From the NCBI GenBank assembly GCA_016283605.1, contig JAEENF010000264.1:1-14162 (forward strand): a stretch of 14,162 bases of DNA, in the 5' to 3' direction. Origin of the DNA: Prevotella sp. Its GTDB lineage: Bacteria; Bacteroidota; Bacteroidia; Bacteroidales; Bacteroidaceae. The notes beneath the pieces were generated by a model. That model saw only the letters and a list, made by a program, of their open reading frames with translations. It was not told the DNA's origin and did not search any database. Shown here piece after piece: positions 1 to 7,984 of the stretch; the first letter of the stretch is position 1, and each line of letters opens with the position of its first letter. The position numbers and the translations under genes were made by a program.

Positions 1-2650
1 AGTTCATGCCAATCTTAGCGCAGAACTTCACAGAGCTGGGCTCACCACCATGCTCACCACAGATACCGCAACGGAGGTCAGGACGTACCTCACGGCCTTC
101 CTTCACAGCGAACTTGATGAGACGGCCAACACCCTTCTGGTCGAGTACCTGGAACGGGTCTACCTTCAGAATCTTCTTGTCGAGGTATACAGGCAGGAAC
201 GAAGCAATATCGTCGCGGCTGTAACCAAAGGTCATCTGCGTCAGGTCGTTGGTACCGAATGAGAAGTACTGAGCCTCCTCAGCGATACGGTCAGCGGTCA
301 GAGCAGCACGAGGAATCTCAATCATCGTACCAATCTCGAACTTTACCTCCATGCCATACTCGTTGAACACTTCCTTAGCGGCGTACTGGATCACTTCCTT
401 CTGCTGCTTCAGCTCGTAGAGCGTACCAATCAGCGGAACCATGATCTCTGGCATCGGGTTCTTACCCTCCTTCTTCAGCTCGCAAGCAGCAGAGAGGATA
501 GCCTTGGTCTGCATAGCGGTGATTTCGGGGAAGGTGATGCCCAGACGGCAACCACGGTGACCCAGCATTGGGTTGTTCTCAGCGAGAGAAGCGACGCGGC
601 GCTGGATCGTCTCGAGCGATACGCCCATCTCCTTGGCCATCGTCTCCTGACCAGCCAGATCGTGGGGAACGAACTCGTGCAAGGGAGGATCGAGCAGACG
701 GATGTTCACGGGCAGACCGTCCATAGCCTCGAGGATGCCCTTGAAGTCGGCCTTCTGGTAAGGCAGCAGCTTGGCAAGAGCCTTCTCACGTCCGGCAACA
801 CTGTCGGCGAGAATCATCTCACGCATAGCAATGATCTTCTTATCGTCGAAGAACATGTGCTCGGTACGGGTCAGACCGATACCCTTGGCACCGAAGTTGC
901 GAGCGACCTGTGCATCGTGAGGCGTATCAGCATTGGTACGAACCTGCAGCTTGGTGTACTTGTCGCAGAGATCCATCAGTTCCTTGAAGTCACCAGAGAG
1001 CTCAGCAGCCTTGGTGGGCACCTCGCCAGCATAAACCTGACCAGTGGTACCGTTCAGAGAGATGTAGTCACCCTCCTTATATACAACGCCGTCGATCTCA
1101 ACGGTCTTATCCTTATAGCTGACGTTCAGGGCACCTACACCTGATACGCAGCACTTACCCATACCACGGGCAACCACAGCAGCGTGAGAGGTCATACCAC
1201 CACGAGCGGTCAGGATACCCTCGGCAGCAGCCATACCGGCGAGGTCCTCAGGAGAGGTCTCGATACGTACGAGCACTACCTTGTGGCCGTCCTCATGCCA
1301 AGCCTTAGCGTCGTCAGCGTGGAATACGATCTGACCACAGGCAGCACCAGGAGATGCGGGCAGACCCTGAGCGATGACCTTAGCGGCAGCCAGAGCCTTC
1401 TTGTCGAATACGGGGTGCAGCAGCTCGTCGAGCTTCTGAGGCTCGCAGCGCAGGATGGCGGTCTTCTCGTCGATCATACCCTCGTGGAGCAGGTCGATGG
1501 CGATCTTCACCATGGCAGCACCTGTACGCTTACCGTTACGGGTCTGCAGGAACCACAGCTTGCCCTCCTGAACGGTGAACTCCATATCCTGCATATCGTG
1601 ATAGTGGTTCTCGAGGTTCTCCTGAATCTGATTCAGCTGTGCGTATGTCTCAGGCATAGCCTCCTCCATAGAAGGATACTTGGCTACGCGCTCCTCCTCA
1701 GAGATGCCAGCGCGCTCAGCCCAGCGCTGAGAGCCGATCTTGGTGATCTGCTGCGGGGTACGGATACCAGCCACAACGTCCTCACCCTGAGCATTTACAA
1801 GATACTCACCATTGAAGAGGTTCTCACCATTAGCGGCATCACGGCTGAAGCATACACCAGTAGCAGAGGTGTCGCCCATGTTACCGAATACCATTGCCAT
1901 CACTGATACGGCTGTACCCCACTCGTCGGGGATACCTTCCATCTTACGATAGAGGATAGCGCGCTCGTTCATCCAAGAACGGAACACAGCGCAGATAGCA
2001 CCCCAGAGCTGCTCGATAGGATCGTCGGGGAAGTCCTTACCGGTGCGCTCCTTGATGGCCTTCTTGAACAGCTGAACCAGCTTCTTGAGCTCCTCAACGT
2101 TCAGGTCCTTGTCGAGCTTCACGCCACGCTCTTCCTTAACCTTCTCGATGATCTCCTCGAACGGATCGATGTCGGTCTTGTTGACGGGCTTCATCTCCAG
2201 CACGACGTCACCGTACATCTGTACGAAACGACGATAGCTGTCGTATACGAAGTGAGGATTGTTGGTCTTCTTCACCATACCCTCAGCCACCTCGTCGTTC
2301 AGACCGAGGTTCAGGATGGTATCCATCATACCAGGCATAGAGGCACGGGCACCAGAACGAACAGAGACAAGCAGCGGATTCTCCTTGTCGCCGAACTTCG
2401 AGTTCATCAGTACCTCGATGTGCTTCACAGCAGCCATCACGTCGTCGTTCAGCAGCTCCATAATCTTCTGCTGACCAACCTGATAGTACTCGTTACAGCA
2501 ATCTGTGGTGATTGTGAAACCTGGAGGAACGGGAACACCCAGCAGGTTCATCTCGGCAAGGTTTGCACCCTTACCACCCAGTTCCTCACGCATTTTTGCA
2601 TTACCTTCGGCCTTACCGTTACCGAAGAGGTAAACTCTTTTCTGACTCAT
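1..2650 (-). CDS. ppdK: Pyruvate, phosphate dikinase (3' end outside window)
   Basis: Interconverts pyruvate, ATP and phosphate with phosphoenolpyruvate, AMP and pyrophosphate in the cytoplasm, linking glycolysis and gluconeogenesis. I translated the minus strand myself; 883 codons are present and the frame is open to the window edge. The family is about 875-910 residues, so only the last few tens are missing. The N-terminus (MSQKRVYLFGNGKAEGNAKM, then GGKGANLAEM) is the ATP-grasp domain. The swivel domain carries GGMTSHAAVVARGMG with the phosphorylated His at residue 489. The C-terminal PEP/pyruvate TIM barrel carries CGICGEHGG with the catalytic Cys near residue 864. The start at 2650 follows a good Bacteroidetes promoter (2702-2732) after a short leader. 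Several long plus-strand open frames run through this gene as antisense shadows. The identification is certain from motifs and order of domains. Confidence 0.97.
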   Translation of the reverse strand, partial: MSQKRVYLFGNGKAEGNAKMREELGGKGANLAEMNLLGVPVPPGFTITTDCCNEYYQVGQQKIMELLNDDVMAAVKHIEVLMNSKFGDKENPLLVSVRSGARASMPGMMDTILNLGLNDEVAEGMVKKTNNPHFVYDSYRRFVQMYGDVVLEMKPVNKTDIDPFEEIIEKVKEERGVKLDKDLNVEELKKLVQLFKKAIKERTGKDFPDDPIEQLWGAICAVFRSWMNERAILYRKMEGIPDEWGTAVSVMAMVFGNMGDTSATGVCFSRDAANGENLFNGEYLVNAQGEDVVAGIRTPQQITKIGSQRWAERAGISEEERVAKYPSMEEAMPETYAQLNQIQENLENHYHDMQDMEFTVQEGKLWFLQTRNGKRTGAAMVKIAIDLLHEGMIDEKTAILRCEPQKLDELLHPVFDKKALAAAKVIAQGLPASPGAACGQIVFHADDAKAWHEDGHKVVLVRIETSPEDLAGMAAAEGILTARGGMTSHAAVVARGMGKCCVSGVGALNVSYKDKTVEIDGVVYKEGDYISLNGTTGQVYAGEVPTKAAELSGDFKELMDLCDKYTKLQVRTNADTPHDAQVARNFGAKGIGLTRTEHMFFDDKKIIAMREMILADSVAGREKALAKLLPYQKADFKGILEAMDGLPVNIRLLDPPLHEFVPHDLAGQETMAKEMGVSLETIQRRVASLAENNPMLGHRGCRLGITFPEITAMQTKAILSAACELKKEGKNPMPEIMVPLIGTLYELKQQKEVIQYAAKEVFNEYGMEVKFEIGTMIEIPRAALTADRIAEEAQYFSFGTNDLTQMTFGYSRDDIASFLPVYLDKKILKVDPFQVLDQKGVGRLIKFAVKEGREVRPDLRCGICGEHGGEPSSVKFCAKIGMN

Positions 2651-2701
2651 ACGTTTATTACTATTTTGTTGATGATAAATTGTTTTTGTTTGTTAATTCC
2701 G

Positions 2702-2732
2702 CAAAATTACGAAATTCTTCGCACATATACAA
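2702..2732 (-). promoter_or_regulatory. Bacteroidetes-type promoter for ppdK
   Basis: On the minus strand TTGT (2729-2732), a 19-nt spacer and TAATTTTG (2702-2709) match the Bacteroidetes primary sigma consensus TTTG-N19/20-TAnnTTTG. The -7 box is a perfect TAnnTTTG. It lies about 50 nt upstream of the ppdK start. The match is by eye and no transcript data are available. Confidence 0.72.
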
Positions 2733-2748
2733 GAAAAATGAGCAAAAA

Positions 2749-2779
2749 TTGGTAATTTTAATATTTATTCGTACCTTTG
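2749..2779 (+). promoter_or_regulatory. Bacteroidetes-type promoter for the rlmD operon
   Basis: TTGG (2749-2752), a 19-nt spacer and TACCTTTG (2772-2779, perfect TAnnTTTG) form a Bacteroidetes promoter. It lies 19 nt before the rlmD ATG at 2799, so the leader would be only about a dozen bases, with no Shine-Dalgarno sequence. Together with the ppdK promoter it makes 2651-2798 a divergent promoter region. Confidence 0.72.
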
Positions 2780-2798
2780 CAGGCAAATTAATAGCATT

Positions 2799-4274
2799 AT
2801 GTCAAGAAAGAAGAAACCATTACCACTCCTTGAGGGTGTTGTGATAGAGGCTGTGGCCGCTGAAGGCAAGTGTCTTTTCCATTGGAACGAGCTGGTCGTC
2901 TTTGTGCCGTTCTGTGTCCCTGGCGACGTCTGCGACGTTCAGATCCGTCGTAAGAAGCACTCCTTTGCCGAGGGCGAGGTGGTGCGCTTTATAGAATATA
3001 GTAAGGTACGCGCGATACCCTTTTGTAAGCACTTCGGCGTCTGTGGCGGTTGTAAGTGGCAGAACCTGCCCTATGAAGAGCAGTTGAAGTTCAAGCAGCA
3101 GCAGGTCTTCGACCAGCTGACGCGTATCGGAAAGATCCCCCTCCCCGACTTCCGACCCATCCTCGGCAGCGTGAAGACGCAGGAGTATCGCAATAAGCTC
3201 GATTACGGCTGTGCGAACAAAAGGTATCTGACCAAGGAGGAGATCAGTACCCTCGCCGCCGGCGAGGGTGCTAAAAACAAACCCGCCATCGGCTTCCACA
3301 TCACGGGGGCGTTCGATAAGATCCTGCCGATTGAAAAGTGCTGGCTGATGGACGACCTGCACAACCAGATCCGTAATGAAGTGCGCGACTACGCCATTGA
3401 GCACGGTCTGAGTTTCTTCGATTTACGAGAGCAGGTAGGTTTGCTGCGCGATGTCATCATCCGCAACTCAGCCTCTGGCGAGTGGATGGTGATCATTCAG
3501 TTTCACATTGACCATTTACCATTGACCATTGACCATTCCGAAGAGCAAGAGAAACAAATGGTCAATCATCAATGGTCAATGGTCAATGGCCTCCTGCAAC
3601 ATATCGCTGACAAGTTCCCGCAAATCAGTGCATTAATGTACCTCGACAACCAGAAGTGCAACGATACCATCGGTGATCAGGAGATCCTGGTGTTCAAGGG
3701 CGAAGACCACATCTACGAACTGATGGAAGATCTGAAGTTTAAGGTAGGACCAAAGAGTTTCTATCAGACCAATACGGAGCAGGCCTATCATCTCTACGCC
3801 GTCGCCAGAGAGTTCGCCGCCCTCTCGGGCAACGAAACGGTCTATGACCTCTACACCGGCACAGGTACCATCGCCAATTTCGTGGCTCGTAAGGCCAGCA
3901 AAGTCATTGGTATCGAGTACGTGCCAGAGGCCATCGAGGATGCCAAAATCAACAGCGAGATCAACGGCATCGACAACACCCTCTTCTATGCCGGCGACAT
4001 GAAAGATATCCTGACCGATGAGTTTATCGCAGAACACGGTCGTCCTGACGTCATCATCACCGATCCCCCACGTGCCGGCATGCATCCTGACGTGGTGAAG
4101 ACCATCCTCAGAGCTGCTCCACAGCGCATCGTCTACGTCAGCTGTAACCCTGCCACACAGGCTCGCGACCTGCAGGAACTCCACGCAGACTATGACGTCA
4201 TCGAGGTACAGCCCGTCGACATGTTCCCACACACGCCTCACGTCGAGAACGTCGTCTTGTTGGCCAGACGATAG
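2799..4274 (+). CDS. rlmD: 23S rRNA (uracil-5-)-methyltransferase, RlmD/RumA type
   Basis: SAM-dependent m5U methyltransferase of the TrmA/RlmC/RlmD family, 491 residues. An N-terminal TRAM-like RNA-binding domain spans about residues 10-65. Four cysteines for a [4Fe-4S] cluster are at 76, 82, 85 (FGVCGGCKW) and 181 (EKCW), which favours RlmD over TrmA. SAM-binding residues appear at QTN (323-325) and DLYTGTGTIA (350-359). DPPRAGMH is at 422-429, and the catalytic Cys is in SCNP (Cys449). The exact target uracil cannot be read from sequence. Residues about 236-263 are odd: a 28-codon in-frame insertion made of two inverted heptamer-repeat arms (3506-3588), lying in the linker between the cluster region and the methyltransferase fold. 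It is first in an operon with the GH25 lysozyme gene (23 nt downstream) and rlmH. Confidence 0.93.
   Translation: MSRKKKPLPLLEGVVIEAVAAEGKCLFHWNELVVFVPFCVPGDVCDVQIRRKKHSFAEGEVVRFIEYSKVRAIPFCKHFGVCGGCKWQNLPYEEQLKFKQQQVFDQLTRIGKIPLPDFRPILGSVKTQEYRNKLDYGCANKRYLTKEEISTLAAGEGAKNKPAIGFHITGAFDKILPIEKCWLMDDLHNQIRNEVRDYAIEHGLSFFDLREQVGLLRDVIIRNSASGEWMVIIQFHIDHLPLTIDHSEEQEKQMVNHQWSMVNGLLQHIADKFPQISALMYLDNQKCNDTIGDQEILVFKGEDHIYELMEDLKFKVGPKSFYQTNTEQAYHLYAVAREFAALSGNETVYDLYTGTGTIANFVARKASKVIGIEYVPEAIEDAKINSEINGIDNTLFYAGDMKDILTDEFIAEHGRPDVIITDPPRAGMHPDVVKTILRAAPQRIVYVSCNPATQARDLQELHADYDVIEVQPVDMFPHTPHVENVVLLARR
3506..3588. repeat. Paired inverted heptamer arms (hairpin) inside rlmD
   Basis: The left arm 3506-3537 (CATTGACCATTTACC...) and right arm 3557-3588 (AATGGTCAATCATC...) are each 32 nt. 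They match as inverted repeats at 29 of 32 positions by my count, with a 19-nt loop (3538-3556). Each arm is built of 7-nt units, AATGGTC or variants. The block adds about 84 nt (28 codons) in frame to rlmD, encoding peptides such as NHQWSMVNG. The same arm sequence recurs at 8909-8940, 9301-9332, 10812-10842 and 11196-11227. Confidence 0.93.
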
Positions 4275-4297
4275 ACCATCCCTCCGTAGTTGCTAGT

Positions 4298-5674
4298 ATG
4301 AAGAAATCAAGCCGATACACCCTACTCCTGATGGCCGTTGCGCTGACGGCTGGTATCATTCTTGGCTACGGACATCAGAGTGGTTGGCTGACCAGAGACA
4401 CCAGTGACGACACACTCAGCAGAAAGAGTCTGGGAACGGTGCCAGCCATCAGCCCCTCACTCCTACTCGACTCCATCCGTCAGCAGATGGCCAATGACCG
4501 CAAGACGGAGCTGGACTACTATCTGGACCGTCACAACGTCAGCGACGAGGGTTACGAGATGGTGGCCGCCTTTGCCAACGGGGAGCGACATCGCGAGACG
4601 ACGGATACCATCTCTGTGTATAATGTAGGACACTGGAAGAACAAGAAACGAGAAGGTACAGCCATCAGTCGCGACTCTTTAGGCCGTATCACCATCGGCC
4701 GCTGGAACAACGACACCCTGGTGAGTGGCATCCGCATCGACTCGCTGGGGACCTATCAGGGCGCCTTCACCAACGGGCAGAGAGGTCGCATTACCGATGC
4801 GAAGGCCGAGGGCCACGGGTCGTATATGACGACTGACGGCCACTACTTCGAAGGCCACTGGGAACAAGACCTGCAGGAAGGCTTCGGTCTGCAGTTGCTG
4901 GAGAACGAGGTGGTGACGATCCTGAAGACGGGAGAGTGGCAGAAGGGTGTCTTCAAGGGTGAGCGGATGAACTACACCACAGAACGTATCTACGGCATCG
5001 ACATCTCCCGCTATCAGCACGGAAAAGGCAGGAAGAAATACCCCATCTACTGGAACAAGCTGCGCATCAGTCATCTGGGTTCGAAGTCGAAGAAACAGAT
5101 CTCAGGTGTGGTGGACTATCCCGTATCCTTCTGCTTCATCAAGTCTACGGAGGGTGTCACCATACGCAATCCCTTCTACGCCCAGGACTACACCAACGCC
5201 CGCAAGGCTGGCATCCCCATCGGGGCCTATCACTTCTTCTCGACCAAGCGGACAGGGCAGGCACAAGCCGACTACTTCATCATGAACACCCTCTTCCGCA
5301 GCGGCGACCTGCCCCCAGTACTCGACATCGAGCCCTCTGACAGTCAGATAGCGGCTATGGGCGGCTCTCCTGCGCTATGGAAGAACATCCGTGCATGGCT
5401 GAAGGCTGTGGAACGCCGTTGTGGCGTAAAACCGATCCTCTATGTCAACCAGAGGTTCGTGAACAAATACCTGCCCGATGCACCAGACATCATGCGCAGT
5501 TACATGATATGGATTGCCCGTTACGGCGAGTATAAGCCTGGCGTGAAACTGGCTGTATGGCAGCTGTCACCAGACGGACGCGTCAAGGGTATTACAGGTG
5601 AGGTGGACATCAACGTGTTCAACGGCTACCAACACCAGTTCGATGAATTCCTACAAAACGAGACTATCAAATGA
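4298..5674 (+). CDS. Membrane-anchored GH25 lysozyme with MORN-like repeats
   Basis: Predicted peptidoglycan muramidase, 458 residues, exported or anchored by one N-terminal hydrophobic segment (residues about 8-24) with no lipobox visible. Residues about 105-225 hold degenerate MORN-type repeats: GHWKNKKREGTA, GRWNNDTLVSG, GTYQGAFTNG, GHYFEGHWEQDLQEGFG. The GH25 domain runs from about 231 to 445. It shows YGIDISRYQ (Asp235), FCFIKSTEG, GAYHFF, the PVLDIE catalytic pair (Asp343, Glu345) and GEVDINVF (Asp437). All expected acidic residues are present, so it is probably active. The gene sits between two rRNA methyltransferase genes and its stop codon overlaps the rlmH start (ATGA), implying translational coupling. 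The muramidase assignment follows from the family; the role of the MORN region is unknown. It could remodel the cell's own wall or act on that of others. Confidence 0.9.
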   Translation: MKKSSRYTLLLMAVALTAGIILGYGHQSGWLTRDTSDDTLSRKSLGTVPAISPSLLLDSIRQQMANDRKTELDYYLDRHNVSDEGYEMVAAFANGERHRETTDTISVYNVGHWKNKKREGTAISRDSLGRITIGRWNNDTLVSGIRIDSLGTYQGAFTNGQRGRITDAKAEGHGSYMTTDGHYFEGHWEQDLQEGFGLQLLENEVVTILKTGEWQKGVFKGERMNYTTERIYGIDISRYQHGKGRKKYPIYWNKLRISHLGSKSKKQISGVVDYPVSFCFIKSTEGVTIRNPFYAQDYTNARKAGIPIGAYHFFSTKRTGQAQADYFIMNTLFRSGDLPPVLDIEPSDSQIAAMGGSPALWKNIRAWLKAVERRCGVKPILYVNQRFVNKYLPDAPDIMRSYMIWIARYGEYKPGVKLAVWQLSPDGRVKGITGEVDINVFNGYQHQFDEFLQNETIK

Positions 5675-6141
5675 AGACGGTATTATTACAGGTCGGAAAG
5701 ACCGTCAACAAGCACTTCATTGCAGGCATCGACGACTATGCCGAGCGCATCAGTCACTATATGCCCTTTGAGATTGTGACCATCCCTGAGCTCCGCAATA
5801 CCAAGAACCTCAGCGAAGAACAGCAGAAAACGACTGAGGGCGACCTGATCCTCCGTCAGATACAACCCTCAGACACCGTAGTGCTTCTCGATGAGCACGG
5901 GAAGGAACTCCGCAGCGTAGACTATGCCCGCTGGCTGGAGCAGAAACAACAGACTGCGCGACGGCTGGTCTTTGTCATCGGTGGTCCTTACGGCTTTTCC
6001 GAGGCGGTCTATGCACGTGCCAACGAAAAGCTCTCACTCTCCAAGATGACCTTTTCCCATCAGATGGTGCGTCTGATCTTCACAGAACAGCTCTACCGCG
6101 CCTGTACCATCATCAAGGGCGAACCCTACCATCACGAATAA
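5671..6141 (+). CDS. rlmH: 23S rRNA pseudouridine-1915 N3-methyltransferase RlmH
   Basis: SPOUT-class methyltransferase that methylates pseudouridine in helix 69 of 23S rRNA on assembled ribosomes. The 156-residue length is the usual one. The trefoil-knot SAM site is seen at VFVIGGPYGFS (residues 100-110). The C-terminal signature HQMVRLIFTEQLYRA followed by KGEPYHHE is typical and complete. The start overlaps the last codons of the lysozyme gene by 4 nt (ATGA), so it is the third gene of the rlmD operon. No separate promoter is evident. A hairpin ten bases downstream terminates the operon. Confidence 0.97.
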   Translation: MKTVLLQVGKTVNKHFIAGIDDYAERISHYMPFEIVTIPELRNTKNLSEEQQKTTEGDLILRQIQPSDTVVLLDEHGKELRSVDYARWLEQKQQTARRLVFVIGGPYGFSEAVYARANEKLSLSKMTFSHQMVRLIFTEQLYRACTIIKGEPYHHE

Positions 6142-6150
6142 GCATAAAAA

Positions 6151-6175
6151 AAGAGGAAGGCTTGACCTTCCTCTT
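6151..6175. terminator. Bidirectional terminator between rlmH and the DUF1015 gene
   Basis: A perfect 10-bp stem (AAGAGGAAGG with CCTTCCTCTT) has a 5-nt loop (CTTGA). Read on the minus strand it is followed by a run of T (6145-6150), making it a strong terminator for the DUF1015 transcript ending at 6182. On the plus strand the tail is a weaker CTTGTATT after rlmH. Confidence 0.88.
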
Positions 6176-6181
6176 CTTGTA

Positions 6182-7429
6182 TTAACTCAGCTTGTGAATC
6201 ACAAGACCACTGCGCAGTTTTGGCTCGAACCAGGTGGCCTTCGGCGGCATGATCTTACCGCTGTCGGCGATGTCCATGATCTGCTGCATCGACACAGGAT
6301 AGAGCGCCAGAGCGGCACGCATCTCGCCAGAGTCCACACGACGCTTGAGCTCGCCGAGTCCACGCAGACCACCTACGAAGTCGATACGCTGTGATGAGCG
6401 CAGGTCGCCGATGTTCAGGATCTCATCGAGAATCAGGCGAGAAGAGATATCCACGTCGAGCACGCCGATAGGATCGTTGTTGTCGTAAGTACCCTCCTTC
6501 GCCTTCAGACTGAACCAGTGCTGATCCAGATAGAGCGAGAACTCATGGAGCTGCTGGGGCTTGTAGATCTCCGTACCCTTATCCTCGACGATGAAGTTCA
6601 CCTGCAGGGCAGCAAGGAACTCTTCAGAAGACATGCCGTTGAGATCTTTCACCACGCGGTTGTAGTCGAGAATCGTCAACTGCGAAGCCTGGAAGCAGAC
6701 GGCCATGAAGAAGTTGTACTCCTCAGTACCCTTGTGATTTGGGTTCTGCTTCTGCTTCTCTGCACCCACAAGGGCAGCAGCTGCTGAACGATGATGGCCA
6801 TCGGCGATATAGAGCGAAGGCATCTTGGCAAACTCGTCGGTGATGGTCTGCATATCCTTCTCATCGTTGATTACCCAGAACTGATGACGGAAACCGTCGA
6901 CGGGTGCAATGAAGTCGTACTCAGGCTCTGTGGCGGCATAGCGCATCAGAATCTCATTGAGTACAGCGTTGTCAGGATAAGCAAAGAAGACAGGCTCGAT
7001 GTTGGCATTGTTCACACGGACATGCTTCATACGGTCTTCTTCCTTGTCGCGACGCGTGAGCTCGTGCTTCTTGATACGACCTGCCATATAGTCGTCGGTA
7101 TGGGCACATACCACCAGACCATACTGCGTCTTGCCGTTCATCGTCTGCGCATAAATATAATAATGTTCGCGCGCGTCCTGAACCAGCCAGCCTTTATCCT
7201 GGAACTTCTGGAAGTTCTCAGCAGCCTTCTCGTACACACGTGGGTCGTACTCCGATGTGCCTACGGGGAAGTCGATTTCGGGTTTGATGATATGGTAGAG
7301 GCTCTTCTCGTTGTCGCCAGCCTCTGCCCTCGCCTCTTCACTGTCAAGCACATCGTAAGGACGGCTCTCTACTTGTTCTACAAGCTCCTTGGGGGGACGA
7401 ATTCCCTTGAATGGTTTGATAATTGCCAT
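6182..7429 (-). CDS. DUF1015 family protein, probably linked to serine/phosphoserine metabolism
   Basis: Cytoplasmic protein of 415 residues, the usual DUF1015 length, with the family's N-terminal MAIIKPFKGIRPP. The central motif YIADGHHRSAAAA (residues 207-219) is the family hallmark. A DGHHR motif also occurs in ParB-like proteins such as the free serine kinase SerK. Other conserved-looking stretches are KHELTRRDKEEDR (121-133) and PVDGFRHQFWVI (176-187). No signal peptide or membrane segment is visible. It lies on the same strand as, and downstream of, serC and serA, with the HIT gene in between. That setting suggests a role in serine metabolism, for example a kinase or phosphatase acting on serine or phosphoserine, and no serB is present in the window. 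The function is inferred from motif and neighbourhood only. A heptamer-repeat array (7437-7478) fills the gap upstream. Confidence 0.9.
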   Translation of the reverse strand: MAIIKPFKGIRPPKELVEQVESRPYDVLDSEEARAEAGDNEKSLYHIIKPEIDFPVGTSEYDPRVYEKAAENFQKFQDKGWLVQDAREHYYIYAQTMNGKTQYGLVVCAHTDDYMAGRIKKHELTRRDKEEDRMKHVRVNNANIEPVFFAYPDNAVLNEILMRYAATEPEYDFIAPVDGFRHQFWVINDEKDMQTITDEFAKMPSLYIADGHHRSAAAALVGAEKQKQNPNHKGTEEYNFFMAVCFQASQLTILDYNRVVKDLNGMSSEEFLAALQVNFIVEDKGTEIYKPQQLHEFSLYLDQHWFSLKAKEGTYDNNDPIGVLDVDISSRLILDEILNIGDLRSSQRIDFVGGLRGLGELKRRVDSGEMRAALALYPVSMQQIMDIADSGKIMPPKATWFEPKLRSGLVIHKLS

Positions 7430-7436
7430 GTTATAT

Positions 7437-7478
7437 ATTAAAGATTAAACATTAAAGATTAAAGATTAAAGATTAAAG
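7437..7478. repeat. ATTAAAG heptamer array, six units
   Basis: Six consecutive 7-nt units, five ATTAAAG and one ATTAAAC, fill nearly all of the 50-nt gap between the HIT stop codon and the DUF1015 start. The period is the same as in the AATGGTC arms elsewhere in the window but the unit differs. On the transcript strand it reads (CTTTAAT)n, which is U-rich and unstructured. Confidence 0.95.
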
Positions 7479-7479
7479 C

Positions 7480-7905
7480 TTAAAAATTGGCCTTGAGCTT
7501 TTCAATCATCTCGGCATATTCGGCATCGGAAAGATAGACCTTGCCAGGATTCATCTGGAACACGCCGCCATAATCAGGACCATCCACATACTTTGGAGCC
7601 AGATGGAAGTGCAGGTGAGACAGCTTATCACTATAGGCGCCATAGTTGATTTTCTCAGGATTGAAGGCTTTCTGCATCGCACGTGTTACTCGAGCCACAT
7701 CGGCCATAAAGGCATTGCGGTCGGCATCTGAAAGCTCGTTCAGGTCGTTCACATGGTCTTTATAGGCCACAAGGCAACGACCACGATAGGTTTGCTCCTT
7801 GAAAAGGAATGCACGCGATACTGACAACTGGGCGAACTCAATCATCAGGTCGTGAAGCGTCTGATTATTAGTGCAGTACAGACACTGCTTGGGATCACTT
7901 TGCAT
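7480..7905 (-). CDS. HIT (histidine triad) family hydrolase
   Basis: Small nucleotide-binding hydrolase of 141 residues. The triad HLHFHL (His97, His99, His101) followed by APKY is clear. Members hydrolyse nucleoside phosphoramidates or dinucleoside polyphosphates; the substrate here cannot be told. CLYC at residues 8-11 of an otherwise typical N-terminus suggests a small metal-binding or structural pair. I chose the ATG at 7905. The frame extends to 7941, but that extension (MHFCIFLKPIFI) would begin inside the terminator hairpin at 7935-7969. The gene lies between serA and DUF1015 on the same strand, separated from serA by that terminator, so it probably has its own promoter, which I could not identify. 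Confidence 0.92.
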   Translation of the reverse strand: MQSDPKQCLYCTNNQTLHDLMIEFAQLSVSRAFLFKEQTYRGRCLVAYKDHVNDLNELSDADRNAFMADVARVTRAMQKAFNPEKINYGAYSDKLSHLHFHLAPKYVDGPDYGGVFQMNPGKVYLSDAEYAEMIEKLKANF

Positions 7906-7934
7906 AATAAATATAGGTTTTAGGAAAATACAAA

Positions 7935-7969
7935 AGTGCACAAGTAGGGCTTAAACCCTCCTGTGCACT
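7935..7969 (-). terminator. Rho-independent terminator after serA
   Basis: An 8-bp outer stem (AGTGCACA with TGTGCACT) and an inner GGG/CCC pair are separated by a small internal loop. On the minus strand the hairpin is followed by TTTTGTATTTT. It lies 15 nt past the serA stop, so it ends the serC-serA transcript before the HIT gene. Confidence 0.8.
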
Positions 7970-7984
7970 CCTTATTTCTGTTAA

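Noticed and set aside
557..2755. Long plus-strand open frames (557-1144, 1184-1906, 2252-2755) opposite ppdK
   Set aside because: They are antisense to an intact, motif-rich ppdK frame and encode no recognisable domain; they follow from codon bias on the other strand.
7906..7941. Longer HIT protein starting at 7941
   Set aside because: The start would lie in the stem of the serA terminator, and the added residues look untranslated.
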